This document shows, in pieces, positions 1 to 8,254 of a stretch of 64,000 nucleotides of DNA. The notes below the pieces were generated by a model, which was not told the DNA's origin, searched no databases, and saw only the letters and a list, made by a program, of their open reading frames with translations. The position numbers were made by a program, and so were the translations under genes. The DNA comes from CAVVEQ01 sp963806635 (GTDB taxonomy: Bacteria; Chloroflexota; Anaerolineae; Anaerolineales; Anaerolineaceae), in NCBI GenBank assembly GCA_963806635.1, contig CAWDZA010000023.1:216907-280906 (forward strand). Reading direction: 5' to 3'. Position 1 is the stretch's first letter. Each line of letters begins with the position of its first letter.

Positions 1-439
1 CCAACCCGGCGCCAAAAAGGAACCAGTGCTGGTTTCCGGCGCTGCCTTCTTTTTCATAGTGGAGGATCGAAACCGCGTAGGCTTCATCGGTGAGAAGGTA
101 AGCCAGCCCAGCCTTCCACCGGGCAGGCAGGTGCTGCAGGTAGGGTGCCACGGATGCGCTGTAGAGCGCGTGGCGCAGGTTGACCACGAAGATGGTGAGC
201 ACGATCACCAACCCGGGTATCGTCTGAGAGACAAGCTGGGTGGTGACGAATTGCGAGCTGCCGGCGAAAACGATGAAGGACATGGACTGCGCGGCTGCGG
301 CGCTCAGCCCGGTTTGCCGCGCGAGCGCCCCATAGATCATGCCAAAGGGCGCTACAGCCAGCAGGATGGGAAGGATGGCTTTTACCCCGCGGGTGAACTG
401 GCTGCCGCGGGTCTGCGTTGGGGGTAGCTCGGAAACCAT
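1..439 (-). CDS. AzlC-family amino acid permease, partial
   Basis: The minus-strand reading from ATG at 439 runs off the left edge without a stop. It gives about 146 residues beginning MVSELPPTQTRGSQFTRGVK. The conserved AzlC core is visible: an N-terminal hydrophobic helix, then QSMSFIVFAGSSQFV, then a region ending NLRHALYSASVAPYL. AzlC is the large subunit of a branched-chain amino acid exporter and normally needs the small AzlD subunit, which would lie beyond the edge. The start is 9 bases after the stop of the upstream acyl-AMP ligase, so the two are probably cotranscribed. The C-terminal third is missing from the window. A plus-strand reading frame of similar length overlaps it but has no recognisable protein features. 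Confidence 0.85.
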   Translation of the reverse strand, partial: MVSELPPTQTRGSQFTRGVKAILPILLAVAPFGMIYGALARQTGLSAAAAQSMSFIVFAGSSQFVTTQLVSQTIPGLVIVLTIFVVNLRHALYSASVAPYLQHLPARWKAGLAYLLTDEAYAVSILHYEKEGSAGNQHWFLFGAGL

Positions 440-448
440 CCTGGCGCT

Positions 449-2128
449 CTAACCCTGCCCGGTTTCCTTCAGGTATTTTTCCTTGTTGTGAACCCGGGCG
501 TTCTTCCCGCTGGAGGTCTTCACCAGCCAGCGCGGTCCCACCAGGTACACCTGGCGCAGGGCGACCGCTGACCCGCGCGTGACAGACGCCCGGATCTCAT
601 CGCCGATGCGTACCCGTTCAGCAGGGTCCTCCGTCTCCACCTCAGCAACCATCACCACATCCTCTGTTCCGCTGGTTTCGTTGAAGACACCGAATGCTGA
701 AACGCGCCCGGGATGCACTCCCGGCACGGTCATAGCCAGCTCTTCCAGGTCCATGGGGTAAACGTTTTTACCCCCCACGATGATCATTTCTTTTTTTCGA
801 CCGCAGACGTACACTTCGCCAGCGACCATGTAGCCATAATCACCCGTGAAATACCAGCCATCCCGGATCGCTTTTTCGGTCACTTCGGGACGGTTGTAAT
901 AGCCGCTGAGCATACAATCGCTGCGCAGGATCAACTCACCAATTGCGCGGTCGCTTACCCCGTTGCCCTGCTCGTCCACCACCCTCACCTGAGTGCCTTC
1001 GATAGGCAATCCAGCGGAAGGCATCTTCACCGAGGGGCGCCCCTCGCGGGCAGGTTCCACGCGCCAGGCAGTCTGCATTGCCTCCCGGTCGATCTCATCC
1101 ACCGTGACCGGGGATTTGATCCCGCCCTGGGTGACCGCGAAGACGTTTTCCGCCATCGCGTAAGAAGTACATAGCGATTCCCGCTTGAAACCAAACTCTT
1201 TGAACCGCTCGTAAAATGCCATATGGGATTCGTGCCGCATGGGTTCCGAGCAGTTTGTGACCGCCCGCCAGCTGGAAAGATCGATCCCCTCCAGATCGCG
1301 GTCGCGTACCTTTTGGGCACAGAAGTTATAGGCAAAGTTTGGCAGCCAGGAGAGCGTCCCATTGTATTTCGAGACCGCCTGCATCAGGCGATGCGGCGCT
1401 CTCACCCAGTCAAAGGGGGAGAGCAGCACCAGCGGGATGCCGAGCAGAATCGGCATCAGGAAACAGGCGATCAGACCCATATCGTGATAGAGCGGCAGCC
1501 AGCTTACGACCACGTCATTTTCATCAATAAGCAGTTCTTTCCTATAGTGTTCAAGCTGGTTGTGCACCGCCCGGTGCGAAAGCGCCACGCCCTTTTGCAA
1601 TCCGGTTGTGCCGGAGGAGTGCTGCAGGAGGACGACGTCCTCATCGTTGCGCAGCACCCCGCCCAGGGTGTCAAAATCCGGGTCGCAGGGCGGCAGGGCA
1701 TCCTCGGCGAAGATCACCGCGCGAACTGAGGTTTCGTGGCCAGCCACAACGGCGATCTCGTTTTCAAATTCACGGTAAGTGAAGATCGCCTGAGGGCGGG
1801 TGACGGATACCAGAGCTGCCAGGTCGCTGCGATACCGTTCGGGAAGCAGCTTTTCGGTCAGGAAGGGCATGATGGAGGGAATTGCCCCATGAAGGATACA
1901 GCCCCAATAGGCATAGATGAGCTCGATGCTGTGCTGGAAGATGAGGATGACCACGTCGCCGGGAAGCACGCCCTGCTTTTTCAGCGTGGCGGAATAACCG
2001 GCTGCCCCTCTCAGGAGAGTGCGGTACGTGAGCGGGGTATCCTCTCTGCCCGCCAGTAATACATGGATAGCCGCCTTCTCCGGCGTTAAGAGGTAGTGTT
2101 CCTTCAGTTTCTGGCAGAAGGTGGGCAT
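449..2128 (-). CDS. Fatty acyl-AMP ligase / acyl-CoA synthetase family protein
   Basis: This 559-residue adenylate-forming enzyme activates a carboxylic acid with ATP. The P-loop SSGTTGLQKG is at residues 171-180 and the downstream motif WLPLYHDMGLI near 210-220 is typical of fatty acyl-AMP ligases (FAAL/FadD32 type). GDYGYM and GRKKEMIIVGGKNVYP form the hinge region, and the C-terminal lysine is in VKTSSGKNAR. FAALs usually hand the acyl-adenylate to an acyl carrier protein rather than to CoA, and a free-standing ACP gene lies two genes upstream (2905-3153), which supports that reading. The ATG is about 10 bases after the DedA stop, with no clear Shine-Dalgarno, so translation may be coupled. 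FAAL versus acyl-CoA ligase cannot be settled from motifs alone. Confidence 0.88.
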   Translation of the reverse strand: MPTFCQKLKEHYLLTPEKAAIHVLLAGREDTPLTYRTLLRGAAGYSATLKKQGVLPGDVVILIFQHSIELIYAYWGCILHGAIPSIMPFLTEKLLPERYRSDLAALVSVTRPQAIFTYREFENEIAVVAGHETSVRAVIFAEDALPPCDPDFDTLGGVLRNDEDVVLLQHSSGTTGLQKGVALSHRAVHNQLEHYRKELLIDENDVVVSWLPLYHDMGLIACFLMPILLGIPLVLLSPFDWVRAPHRLMQAVSKYNGTLSWLPNFAYNFCAQKVRDRDLEGIDLSSWRAVTNCSEPMRHESHMAFYERFKEFGFKRESLCTSYAMAENVFAVTQGGIKSPVTVDEIDREAMQTAWRVEPAREGRPSVKMPSAGLPIEGTQVRVVDEQGNGVSDRAIGELILRSDCMLSGYYNRPEVTEKAIRDGWYFTGDYGYMVAGEVYVCGRKKEMIIVGGKNVYPMDLEELAMTVPGVHPGRVSAFGVFNETSGTEDVVMVAEVETEDPAERVRIGDEIRASVTRGSAVALRQVYLVGPRWLVKTSSGKNARVHNKEKYLKETGQG

Positions 2129-2138
2129 TCGCAGGGTT

Positions 2139-2822
2139 CTACTTGGCCAAAGGATCTTGCGGTTTAGGGGAGGTTTCCTTTTTTCCCCATTTTGCCATGG
2201 CGGCTTCGTAGGCGACCGGGGTGAAGGAGATCACCACGATGGCGATGATGACAAAGGAAAAGTTGTCCTGGACAAATTTCAGATTGCCGAAGAAGTAGCC
2301 GCCGAAAGTGAATAGTGCCGTCCAGGTGATCCCTCCCAGGATGTTGTAGCTGAAGAACCTGCCGTAGGACATCCTGCCCACGCCCGCCACGAACGGGGCG
2401 AACGTGCGGATAATGGGAATGAATCGCGCGAGGAAGATCGTGATCCCGCCGTGTTTTTCATAAAAAACATGTGTGCGGTCGATATATTCTTTTTTGATGA
2501 AGCGAATTTTATCCGTATAAACGCGTTCGCCGAGCGAGTGCCCGATCCAGTAATTGACCGTATCGCCCAGGATGGCAGCTGTTGCCATAAGAATGAAAAG
2601 CACAAAAATATTCAGGGGGGAATTCGGCAGGGCTGCCAGCGATCCGGCAGCGAAGAGAAGCGAATCGCCAGGCAGGAAAGGGAAGATCACGATGCCGGTC
2701 TCGATGAAGATCACGCCGAAAAGGACCGCGTAGGTGGCGAACGCCCCCACCTGGTTGAGCAGGGCGACGAGGTGTTTGTCTAGATGCAGAACCAGGTCAA
2801 TAAAATACGAAATCAAATTCAT
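2139..2822 (-). CDS. DedA-family integral membrane protein
   Basis: The 227-residue protein starts at MNLISYF; AAGAAGGAAAG sits just upstream of this ATG, so I prefer it over a longer N-terminus that would read through the terminator at 2851-2880. It carries the DedA/SNARE-associated signature: FPGDSLLFAAGSLAA, then GHSLGERVY, then the motif RFIPIIRTFAPFVAGVGRM with conserved arginines. Several transmembrane segments are evident. DedA proteins are membrane proteins implicated in lipid-carrier or phospholipid flipping and in envelope integrity. It lies between the ACP and acyl-AMP-ligase genes, suggesting a role in handling the lipid made by this cluster (inference). Confidence 0.93.
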   Translation of the reverse strand: MNLISYFIDLVLHLDKHLVALLNQVGAFATYAVLFGVIFIETGIVIFPFLPGDSLLFAAGSLAALPNSPLNIFVLFILMATAAILGDTVNYWIGHSLGERVYTDKIRFIKKEYIDRTHVFYEKHGGITIFLARFIPIIRTFAPFVAGVGRMSYGRFFSYNILGGITWTALFTFGGYFFGNLKFVQDNFSFVIIAIVVISFTPVAYEAAMAKWGKKETSPKPQDPLAK

Positions 2823-2850
2823 TTTCTTTCCTTCTTGCGTCAAATTAGGT

Positions 2851-2880
2851 AAAAAACCGGCTGCATTTCTGCAGCCGGTT
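2851..2880 (-). terminator. Rho-independent terminator after the acyl carrier protein gene
   Basis: Read on the minus strand, a perfect 11-bp stem (arms 2870-2880 and 2855-2865, AACCGGCTGCA / TGCAGCCGGTT) with a 4-base loop is followed by a run of six T (2856-2851). It lies 25 bases past the ACP stop and just before the DedA start, so DedA-ligase-AzlC transcription probably depends on partial read-through or its own promoter. Confidence 0.9.
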
Positions 2881-2904
2881 AATTTTACCATGTACGCAGG
2901 ACGT

Positions 2905-3153
2905 TTATCCCTGTTTCCTGCGGATCAAATCCGCCAACTGGTTGAGGGTATCGAAGGTTTCGGCGTTCAGCTCGGTATCCTCAATTCGCACCCCGAAGCT
3001 ATCCTCCACCAGCAGAGCCAGATCCACCAGGCTGAACGAATCGATCAACCCGCTGGAGATGAGCGCTTCCCCGGGCTGGATCACCCTTCCCGGTTGTTTG
3101 AGGATCTTTTCTGCGATCAATTTTCCAAGTTGTGCGGTGAGGTCGTCTGGCAT
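2905..3153 (-). CDS. Acyl carrier protein
   Basis: This 82-residue acidic protein has the phosphopantetheine attachment site GLIDSFSLVDL; the serine of the usual DSL motif is present, here followed by Phe instead of Leu. Helix I, the long loop and the helix II-III pattern match stand-alone ACPs. It is not next to fatty acid synthase genes. Its neighbours are a DedA protein and a fatty acyl-AMP ligase downstream and an FHA protein upstream, so it is more likely the acyl acceptor of that ligase than the housekeeping AcpP (inference). A strong terminator follows it. Confidence 0.9.
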   Translation of the reverse strand: MPDDLTAQLGKLIAEKILKQPGRVIQPGEALISSGLIDSFSLVDLALLVEDSFGVRIEDTELNAETFDTLNQLADLIRRKQG

Positions 3154-3191
3154 GATGATCCTTCAATGGAATATTTTCCGAAATTATAATT

Positions 3192-3221
3192 ATTAAATAT
3201 ATTTAAATATTCAAATTATTT
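3192..3221. repeat. AT-rich element, copy 1
   Basis: An A/T-only stretch containing AAATATATTTAAATATTCAA. Almost the same sequence recurs at 6114-6146, and a related one at 19741-19780. All three are intergenic. The function is unknown. Confidence 0.5.
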
Positions 3222-3778
3222 TATCTATTTAGACTGGTAGTGACCGTCGTTGCCGGGTTGTTCTCGATAAATAGGATTTTGACCGGTAACCTAGCCAGCC
3301 AGATGATATCCCCGCTTTTCAATTCATAGGCCTGAGCGGGAGCCAACCGCTTTTCGTTCAAGCCAGTTCCGTTCGTGCTTTCCAGATCGATCACTTCGTA
3401 CCCCAGTCCCTTCCGGCGCACCAGGGCGTGCCGGCGGGAGACGCCCAGTGAAAGCGCGTCGTGGGGGGAAAGATCCAGCGCGTCCCGGGTAAGTTCCTTC
3501 TCCAATCTACCCAGGATGATCTCATTCTCGGTTGTCACCGCCAGCGGCTGCGCTGAGTCGATCGGGAAGAACGCAATCGCGCCCCGGGGGATCAGTGCAT
3601 CAGCCTTGATGTCCGCCCCAGTGGAATACTCGCCGGTGGACGCCCCGAGCATCTCTGTGGTCGGGTAGGATTCCTCAGAATGCAGGGAAAGGTCGGATCC
3701 GCAGGAAACGCAAATTTTCGCTTCGGGATCGTTTTCCTGATAGCATACCGAACAGGTTTTATAAGCGTAATTATCCAT
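3221..3778 (-). CDS. Zinc-ribbon and FHA-domain protein
   Basis: This 185-residue protein begins with two CxxC pairs (CSVCYQENDPEAKICVSC), a zinc ribbon. After a low-complexity linker it has a C-terminal FHA domain from about residue 88: IILGRLEK, then SRRHALVRR, then DLESTNGTGLNEKRL, the phosphothreonine-binding core. FHA domains bind pThr peptides produced by Ser/Thr kinases; no kinase gene is in the window. No membrane segment is present, so it is probably cytoplasmic. It is upstream of and co-directional with the ACP gene (67-base gap). Confidence 0.9.
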   Translation of the reverse strand: MDNYAYKTCSVCYQENDPEAKICVSCGSDLSLHSEESYPTTEMLGASTGEYSTGADIKADALIPRGAIAFFPIDSAQPLAVTTENEIILGRLEKELTRDALDLSPHDALSLGVSRRHALVRRKGLGYEVIDLESTNGTGLNEKRLAPAQAYELKSGDIIWLARLPVKILFIENNPATTVTTSLNR

Positions 3779-3904
3779 TGCGTCCAGGCTTCAGGGATGA
3801 TTCTTTTTTAGCTCGTCAACATCCCTATTCTACAATTATTTTACCAATACAAACCAATTTAAGAATTGATACTTTTGCAAGGTCTACTTATTTGGATGTG
3901 TGTT

Positions 3905-5098
3905 TCAATTTCCAAGCCATAATTGGTTGGTGAGGAGCAGGAAGTTCTGGTTCGCCTCGGGTTCCATTGCCCCGGAAGGCAACAACCCGCCGGAAACCAG
4001 ATCAATCAATTGAAATTTAATCCCATACTCACCGGAGGCTTGCGCCGAAGAGGATAGCAGCAATTTACTGCCATCCGGAGAAAAGGCTGCACCCCCAAGG
4101 AGACCCGATGATTCGGGCAGCTCTTTTGTTCCCGGGGTGGCGGGGTCAACCAGAAAGTTGCGGGTGCCGCTCACCTTGCCCGAATAATCGCTGCGGTCGT
4201 AGCGAACTGCGGCGATGCGCGCACCATCCGGCGACCAGGAAAAATCACCCAGCAGGTCGCCCGGCAAGGATATCGGTGTTCGCGTTGCAAGGTCGATCCC
4301 GGTGAATGCCAGGCTGCTTTTCCCGGCTTCATTTTCGTAAGAATATGCGATCTGCTTTCCGTCCGGCGAGAGCCTGACATGCTTCATGCCCTCCAGCAGT
4401 TCGGAGGCGCCCGCATCCACCTTCAAACGGAAAACCCCCTCCCGCTGGCATATCCCTTCCCCGCCGCAGCTCCCTTTTTGCCAGTAGATATCCCCGCCAG
4501 GCGAAATCGCCTCCAGCTCGATCGGGAAATCCCCGCTGGCAGTCATCACCTGGAGCGCGGCGCCTTCAAGATTGGTGGCGACGATCGCATTTCCGTTTTC
4601 GCCGGTTCGAATATAAATAACCCCGCTGCCATCTTTTTTCCAGGCTGCTCCGCGCGATCCTGAATCAAAGAAGGCATCCGTGATAAGCATCGTTTCGCTC
4701 CCGTCGTTATTTGCCTCAAAGAGGTTGCTCCCCTGATTCAGAAGCAGATGGGCGCCATCCGGAGAAACGTCCTGCAGGTTCCAACCCTGCTGCGCTACCT
4801 GCGTCAGGGCTGCCTGACCCAAGTCATAACGGAAAACCCCCATATCCTGGTACCCCTCCCCCAGGCGCTCGCGTAAACCATAGTAGATCGCTTCCCCAGT
4901 CAAAACCGGGGCTTTCGTTAAGGATTGGCCTGTTTGATCGTTCGTGGAAGACGGAGCCGTTGGCAGCACCTGTGGGGAAAGCTGTGCTGGCAGAACCTGC
5001 GGTGAGGGCTGCGAAGAGGCAGCCGCTGGAGCGGCGGTGGCGCAGGCACACAGCAATGGAAGAATCATCCAGGAGGTCGCGATGTGGAATGTTTTCAT
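3905..5098 (-). CDS. TolB/WD40-like beta-propeller lipoprotein
   Basis: A 397-residue lipoprotein. I start at MKTFHIATSWMILPLL because it gives a signal peptide with lipobox LCAC; a longer upstream extension is out of character. After a Ser/Pro/Gln-rich linker (about residues 25-60) come repeated blades containing SPDGAHLLL, SPGGDIYW, LSPDGKQIAYSY, WSPDGARIAAVRYD and FSPDGSKLLLSS, the TolB-type propeller signature. It is exported and membrane-anchored, and probably acts in protein-protein binding. It is the last gene of the minus-strand surface-modification operon, following the SGNH lipoprotein by about 22 bases. Confidence 0.85.
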   Translation of the reverse strand: MKTFHIATSWMILPLLCACATAAPAAASSQPSPQVLPAQLSPQVLPTAPSSTNDQTGQSLTKAPVLTGEAIYYGLRERLGEGYQDMGVFRYDLGQAALTQVAQQGWNLQDVSPDGAHLLLNQGSNLFEANNDGSETMLITDAFFDSGSRGAAWKKDGSGVIYIRTGENGNAIVATNLEGAALQVMTASGDFPIELEAISPGGDIYWQKGSCGGEGICQREGVFRLKVDAGASELLEGMKHVRLSPDGKQIAYSYENEAGKSSLAFTGIDLATRTPISLPGDLLGDFSWSPDGARIAAVRYDRSDYSGKVSGTRNFLVDPATPGTKELPESSGLLGGAAFSPDGSKLLLSSSAQASGEYGIKFQLIDLVSGGLLPSGAMEPEANQNFLLLTNQLWLGN

Positions 5099-5120
5099 TT
5101 TTTCAAATTCTGAGATGAAA

Positions 5121-6053
5121 TTAATTTTGTTTTCCGGTCGCCTGGCGCCAGAGGGTATCCAGGGTTTCCAGTCCGCCAAAGCTGGCCACGTTCCAGGCAT
5201 CGTAGGAAACGTGGAACCCATCGGGGCGGTTGGGATCCATGCCATGATGCGGAAGCGGCTGGACCGCACGCCAGAAATTCCACAGCGGAATATCGTACTC
5301 ATACGCCAGCTTCGCTGTGGTTAGGTTCAGACTGTTATCGCCCTCCAGGTTATCGGCCTTGGTGGCCAATACGGGAACCACGCCATGGGCGATGGCATAT
5401 TCTATGATCTTCCGCATGTAGGCTTCATACTGTTCCGCCGTTCGCCCGTCCCACCAGACCTCCAGGCGAATGAACATGAAGGTTGGTTTGGTGACCCGGA
5501 TCTCGCACTCCAGCGGGTTTTCTCCCGGCAGGCACACATCCGGGTTGGCCCACATGGGCGAAAGAACCGCAGCGGCATTGAACCCACCCTTCACCCCCTG
5601 GCTGTCTGTATTAAAGTGCCCGGCGAAGTTATCGATCGTTTCCTGAAACTGCTTGTGGTCGTCGGTGAGGACAAACCGGTCCTTCAAATCGAACAAACCC
5701 ATGAATGCTTCCTTGATGCTCTGGCAATCCCCGATCTTGGAAAACGATTTGGGATCGTTCCCCAGAGTCAGCCCGGTCTTATATATTTCCATCGCGCGGG
5801 GGCTGAGCGTGGGGATGATCGGCCAGTTCTGCCAGTCTTCCGGTTTCAGGCGCAGGTCAGGGGTGAGCGTTGGAGTTGGGGCGGAGGTGGGGGTAATCGT
5901 CGGAGGAACCGTGGTCTGGGTGATCGTAGGGGTTGGCTGGGGGGTATCCGTGGGGGGAACCGGGGTGGGCTCGTATTTAACTTTGCAGCCTGCCAGAAGC
6001 AAGGAGGCAGCCACCAGTCCGGAGATAATTCTGTATACCATCATCTTTTTCAT
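5121..6053 (-). CDS. SGNH/GDSL-hydrolase-like lipoprotein
   Basis: The lipoprotein has signal MKKMMVYRIISGLVAASLLL and lipobox LAGC, followed by a Thr/Pro-rich spacer of about 45 residues. The start could also be 12 bases upstream (6065); neither has an ideal Shine-Dalgarno. The folded domain carries SFSKIGDCQS (block I, with Cys where the nucleophilic Ser is normal), SPMWANPDVC, VPVLATKADN and the C-terminal D-x-x-H block in DGFHVS. Loss of the canonical GDS serine means catalysis is uncertain. It is a paralogue of the next gene (6150-7134), sharing the WANPD, TKADNLEGD and AVQPLP blocks, so tandem duplication is likely. Confidence 0.8.
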   Translation of the reverse strand: MKKMMVYRIISGLVAASLLLAGCKVKYEPTPVPPTDTPQPTPTITQTTVPPTITPTSAPTPTLTPDLRLKPEDWQNWPIIPTLSPRAMEIYKTGLTLGNDPKSFSKIGDCQSIKEAFMGLFDLKDRFVLTDDHKQFQETIDNFAGHFNTDSQGVKGGFNAAAVLSPMWANPDVCLPGENPLECEIRVTKPTFMFIRLEVWWDGRTAEQYEAYMRKIIEYAIAHGVVPVLATKADNLEGDNSLNLTTAKLAYEYDIPLWNFWRAVQPLPHHGMDPNRPDGFHVSYDAWNVASFGGLETLDTLWRQATGKQN

Positions 6054-6113
6054 TGCACCTGCCAATAAGTTGTGATTCTACAATAATCCTGGGGTAAATT
6101 CCATATTGTTGAT

Positions 6114-6146
6114 ATTAAATATATTTTAAATATTCAAATTTATTTA
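6114..6146. repeat. AT-rich element, copy 2
   Basis: A near copy of the 3192-3221 element, with one or two added T. It lies between the two SGNH paralogues. Confidence 0.5.
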
Positions 6147-6149
6147 TAC

Positions 6150-7134
6150 TTATTGCGCCGCCGATGCTGCCCGCCAGACTCGATCGAGAGCCTGCAGCGC
6201 GGTCAGGTTGCGAACCGGCCAGGCTTTCTGCATGGCGAAGGGGTCGTCGAAACGGTTGCCGGCGTACGTCAGGTGAGCTCCGTCCTCCTGAAGACCTCCG
6301 CCGGGCAGCGGTTGAACCGCCGCCCAATAATTCCATAGGGGAACATCGTATTCCCTGGCAAGCCGCACGATCATTTCGTTGACAGCCCCGTCTCCCTCCA
6401 GGTTATCCGCCTTGGTGGTCAGGATAGGTACGATGCCCCTTGCGATGGTCATATCCAGGATGCGGCGCATGTTGGTTTCATACGTGCTGATTGGCGAGAG
6501 GGCTTCGTTGGTGCCCAGCATAATAATGGCAAATGCGGGTTTCTGGATGCGGTACTCGCACTCCAGGGGTGTCTCCCCGCTCTGGCACAAATCCGGGTTG
6601 GCCCACAAGGGGGAGAGTTCTGAAGCGGTGGTAAAGCTGCGCTCAGCAGCCAGGCTGCGGCGGTTGAAGGAACCCTGGAAGTGGTCTGATGACCGCCTGG
6701 AGGTCCGTGTATTGACCAAGGGAGTAGTGGTCTGCACCTTTATCAAAATCTCCCAGGAACCACTCCGCGGAGGACTCGCAATCCCCCACCTTGGAAAATG
6801 AGTAGGGGTTGTTGCCCAGCGCCAACCCCTTCTGATATATCTCCCCCACCCTGGTGGAAACGCTTTCCGGGATGACCGACAGGTTCTGCCATTCGCCGGG
6901 GGCAAGGGTGGGAAGAACCGGTATCGGGGTTGGGTCAGGCATTTGGGTGGGGTCCGGCTGAAACGGGGTGCCGGTAACCGTGGTTGGAAGCGTCTGGGTT
7001 GGTTGAGGTACGGTCGTAATAGGCGCGGGTGCCAGCGGGTTGCCCAGCGAAGCAGAACAAGCTGCCAGCAGCAACGCAAGACATAAAGTTTGTATTAAAA
7101 GCGAGGGGATTCTTGACCCCATCGATTTATTCAC
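6150..7134 (-). pseudogene. SGNH-hydrolase-like lipoprotein, frameshifted
   Basis: The N-terminal 155 or so residues (signal, lipobox LAAC, Pro/Thr spacer, FSKVGDCESSAEWF) are in one frame. The rest (SELSPLWANPDLC, FAIIMLGTNEA, TKADNLEGDG, EDGAHLTYAGNRF) is in another. The switch is near 6700-6710, and the 985-base span is one base over a multiple of three, consistent with a single inserted base. The downstream paralogue is intact across the same point. Block I again has Cys in place of the nucleophilic Ser, and the catalytic Asp/His block is present. Its start overlaps the upstream gene by 8 bases. It may be a real gene broken only by a sequencing error. Confidence 0.8.
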
Positions 7135-8254
7135 ACCCCAGCCTTCCTTCGATCTCCCGGGCGATCCTTTCAGCCAGAAGCTGCTCGCCAGCCGGGGTCA
7201 GGTGGATGGCACTGTTGGTAAATTCGCTCTCCGGCACCAGGTCCCAAAGATCCAGGTAGTTCCACCCGTTGGCAACCGCTTTGGACTGGAGCGCCTGACG
7301 GTAATCATCATACGCCCAGCGCGGGTAAAAGAAGTTGTAGCGTATATCGCTGTTTTCGCCGCGGCTGATCAGGATGGGCTCGTTCACGAAAATGATCGGT
7401 GTATCCCCTGCCAGTTTTAACCCGGCGACAATCGGGTTGAAATCCAGGGAGGAGGCAAGGTCGAACGGCTCCTGTTTATTGAATGTATTATCGGGCTCAA
7501 AATCCCGCTCGGCGGGTTTCCAGGATTGGGAAAGATCCTGGTCGACACCAGTGGCTGCCCACATCACACCAAAGAGCTGGTAGCGAACCCAATCCGCCAG
7601 TCCGCGCCGCTGCGCCTGGATGCGGTCCCATAGATTCTGGTTCGCTTGAGGCGGGATCTGGATGCCCGGAAAAAGGCTTTCCGCCTCGGCGCGGTTGTAA
7701 CTCAATAAAGGAGATGTGGCGGGGTTCATGCCCGGAAAGGATTCCAGCGTCATCGGCCAGACGATCAAATCCGGTTCAAGTTTCAATGCCCGGTTCATAA
7801 ACAGCACATCTTTTTGCAGGGAGAGTGTGGGGTATGCCATGTTATAGAAAACAATCTGTTTCCCATCGCAGGTTCGGATGCCCTTTGCGTTGAGCTGCCC
7901 CGCCAGGGTCTGATTGTTTGCCAGCAGTGTGCCCCAAACAGAGGAATCTCCAAAAATGAATACGCGGAACTCGTCCGCACCTTTGGGTTGCGAGGCAGCG
8001 TGAGAAGCCAGCATCGCGTCCAAATCGTTGATGGTCATGTTGTTGGATTTTTGCGGGTTTTCTCCGTAGGGAAAACGCTCCCGCCCCGGGAAAAGGCGGT
8101 TGTAGAGTGATAGCGGTCCCAGAGCACTTGCGGGTTTGAAAATCAACGCCAGGGCCAGGAAGATTGCCAGCAGGATCAGCGCCCGCGCAAGGACGGAACC
8201 CACAAACCGGGGGGAGGGTTGGAATTTTGGAGGAGTCTCTGGATTCTGGCTCAT
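7127..8254 (-). CDS. Membrane-anchored SGNH hydrolase-like protein
   Basis: A 375-residue protein with one N-terminal transmembrane helix (about residues 20-42) and an extracytoplasmic SGNH domain. Block I is VFIFGDSSVWG with the nucleophile Ser in GDSS; the catalytic Asp/His are in the C-terminal SAIHLTPAG region. It directly follows the MBOAT gene with no gap. MBOAT plus SGNH pairs (as in AlgI/AlgJ-X or PatA/PatB systems) acetylate exported polysaccharides, and I infer the same general role here. The substrate is unknown. Confidence 0.85.
   Translation of the reverse strand: MSQNPETPPKFQPSPRFVGSVLARALILLAIFLALALIFKPASALGPLSLYNRLFPGRERFPYGENPQKSNNMTINDLDAMLASHAASQPKGADEFRVFIFGDSSVWGTLLANNQTLAGQLNAKGIRTCDGKQIVFYNMAYPTLSLQKDVLFMNRALKLEPDLIVWPMTLESFPGMNPATSPLLSYNRAEAESLFPGIQIPPQANQNLWDRIQAQRRGLADWVRYQLFGVMWAATGVDQDLSQSWKPAERDFEPDNTFNKQEPFDLASSLDFNPIVAGLKLAGDTPIIFVNEPILISRGENSDIRYNFFYPRWAYDDYRQALQSKAVANGWNYLDLWDLVPESEFTNSAIHLTPAGEQLLAERIAREIEGRLGCE

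Noticed and set aside
26..427. Plus-strand reading frame of 133 codons at the left edge
   Set aside because: The opposite strand encodes a clear AzlC permease through the same bases.
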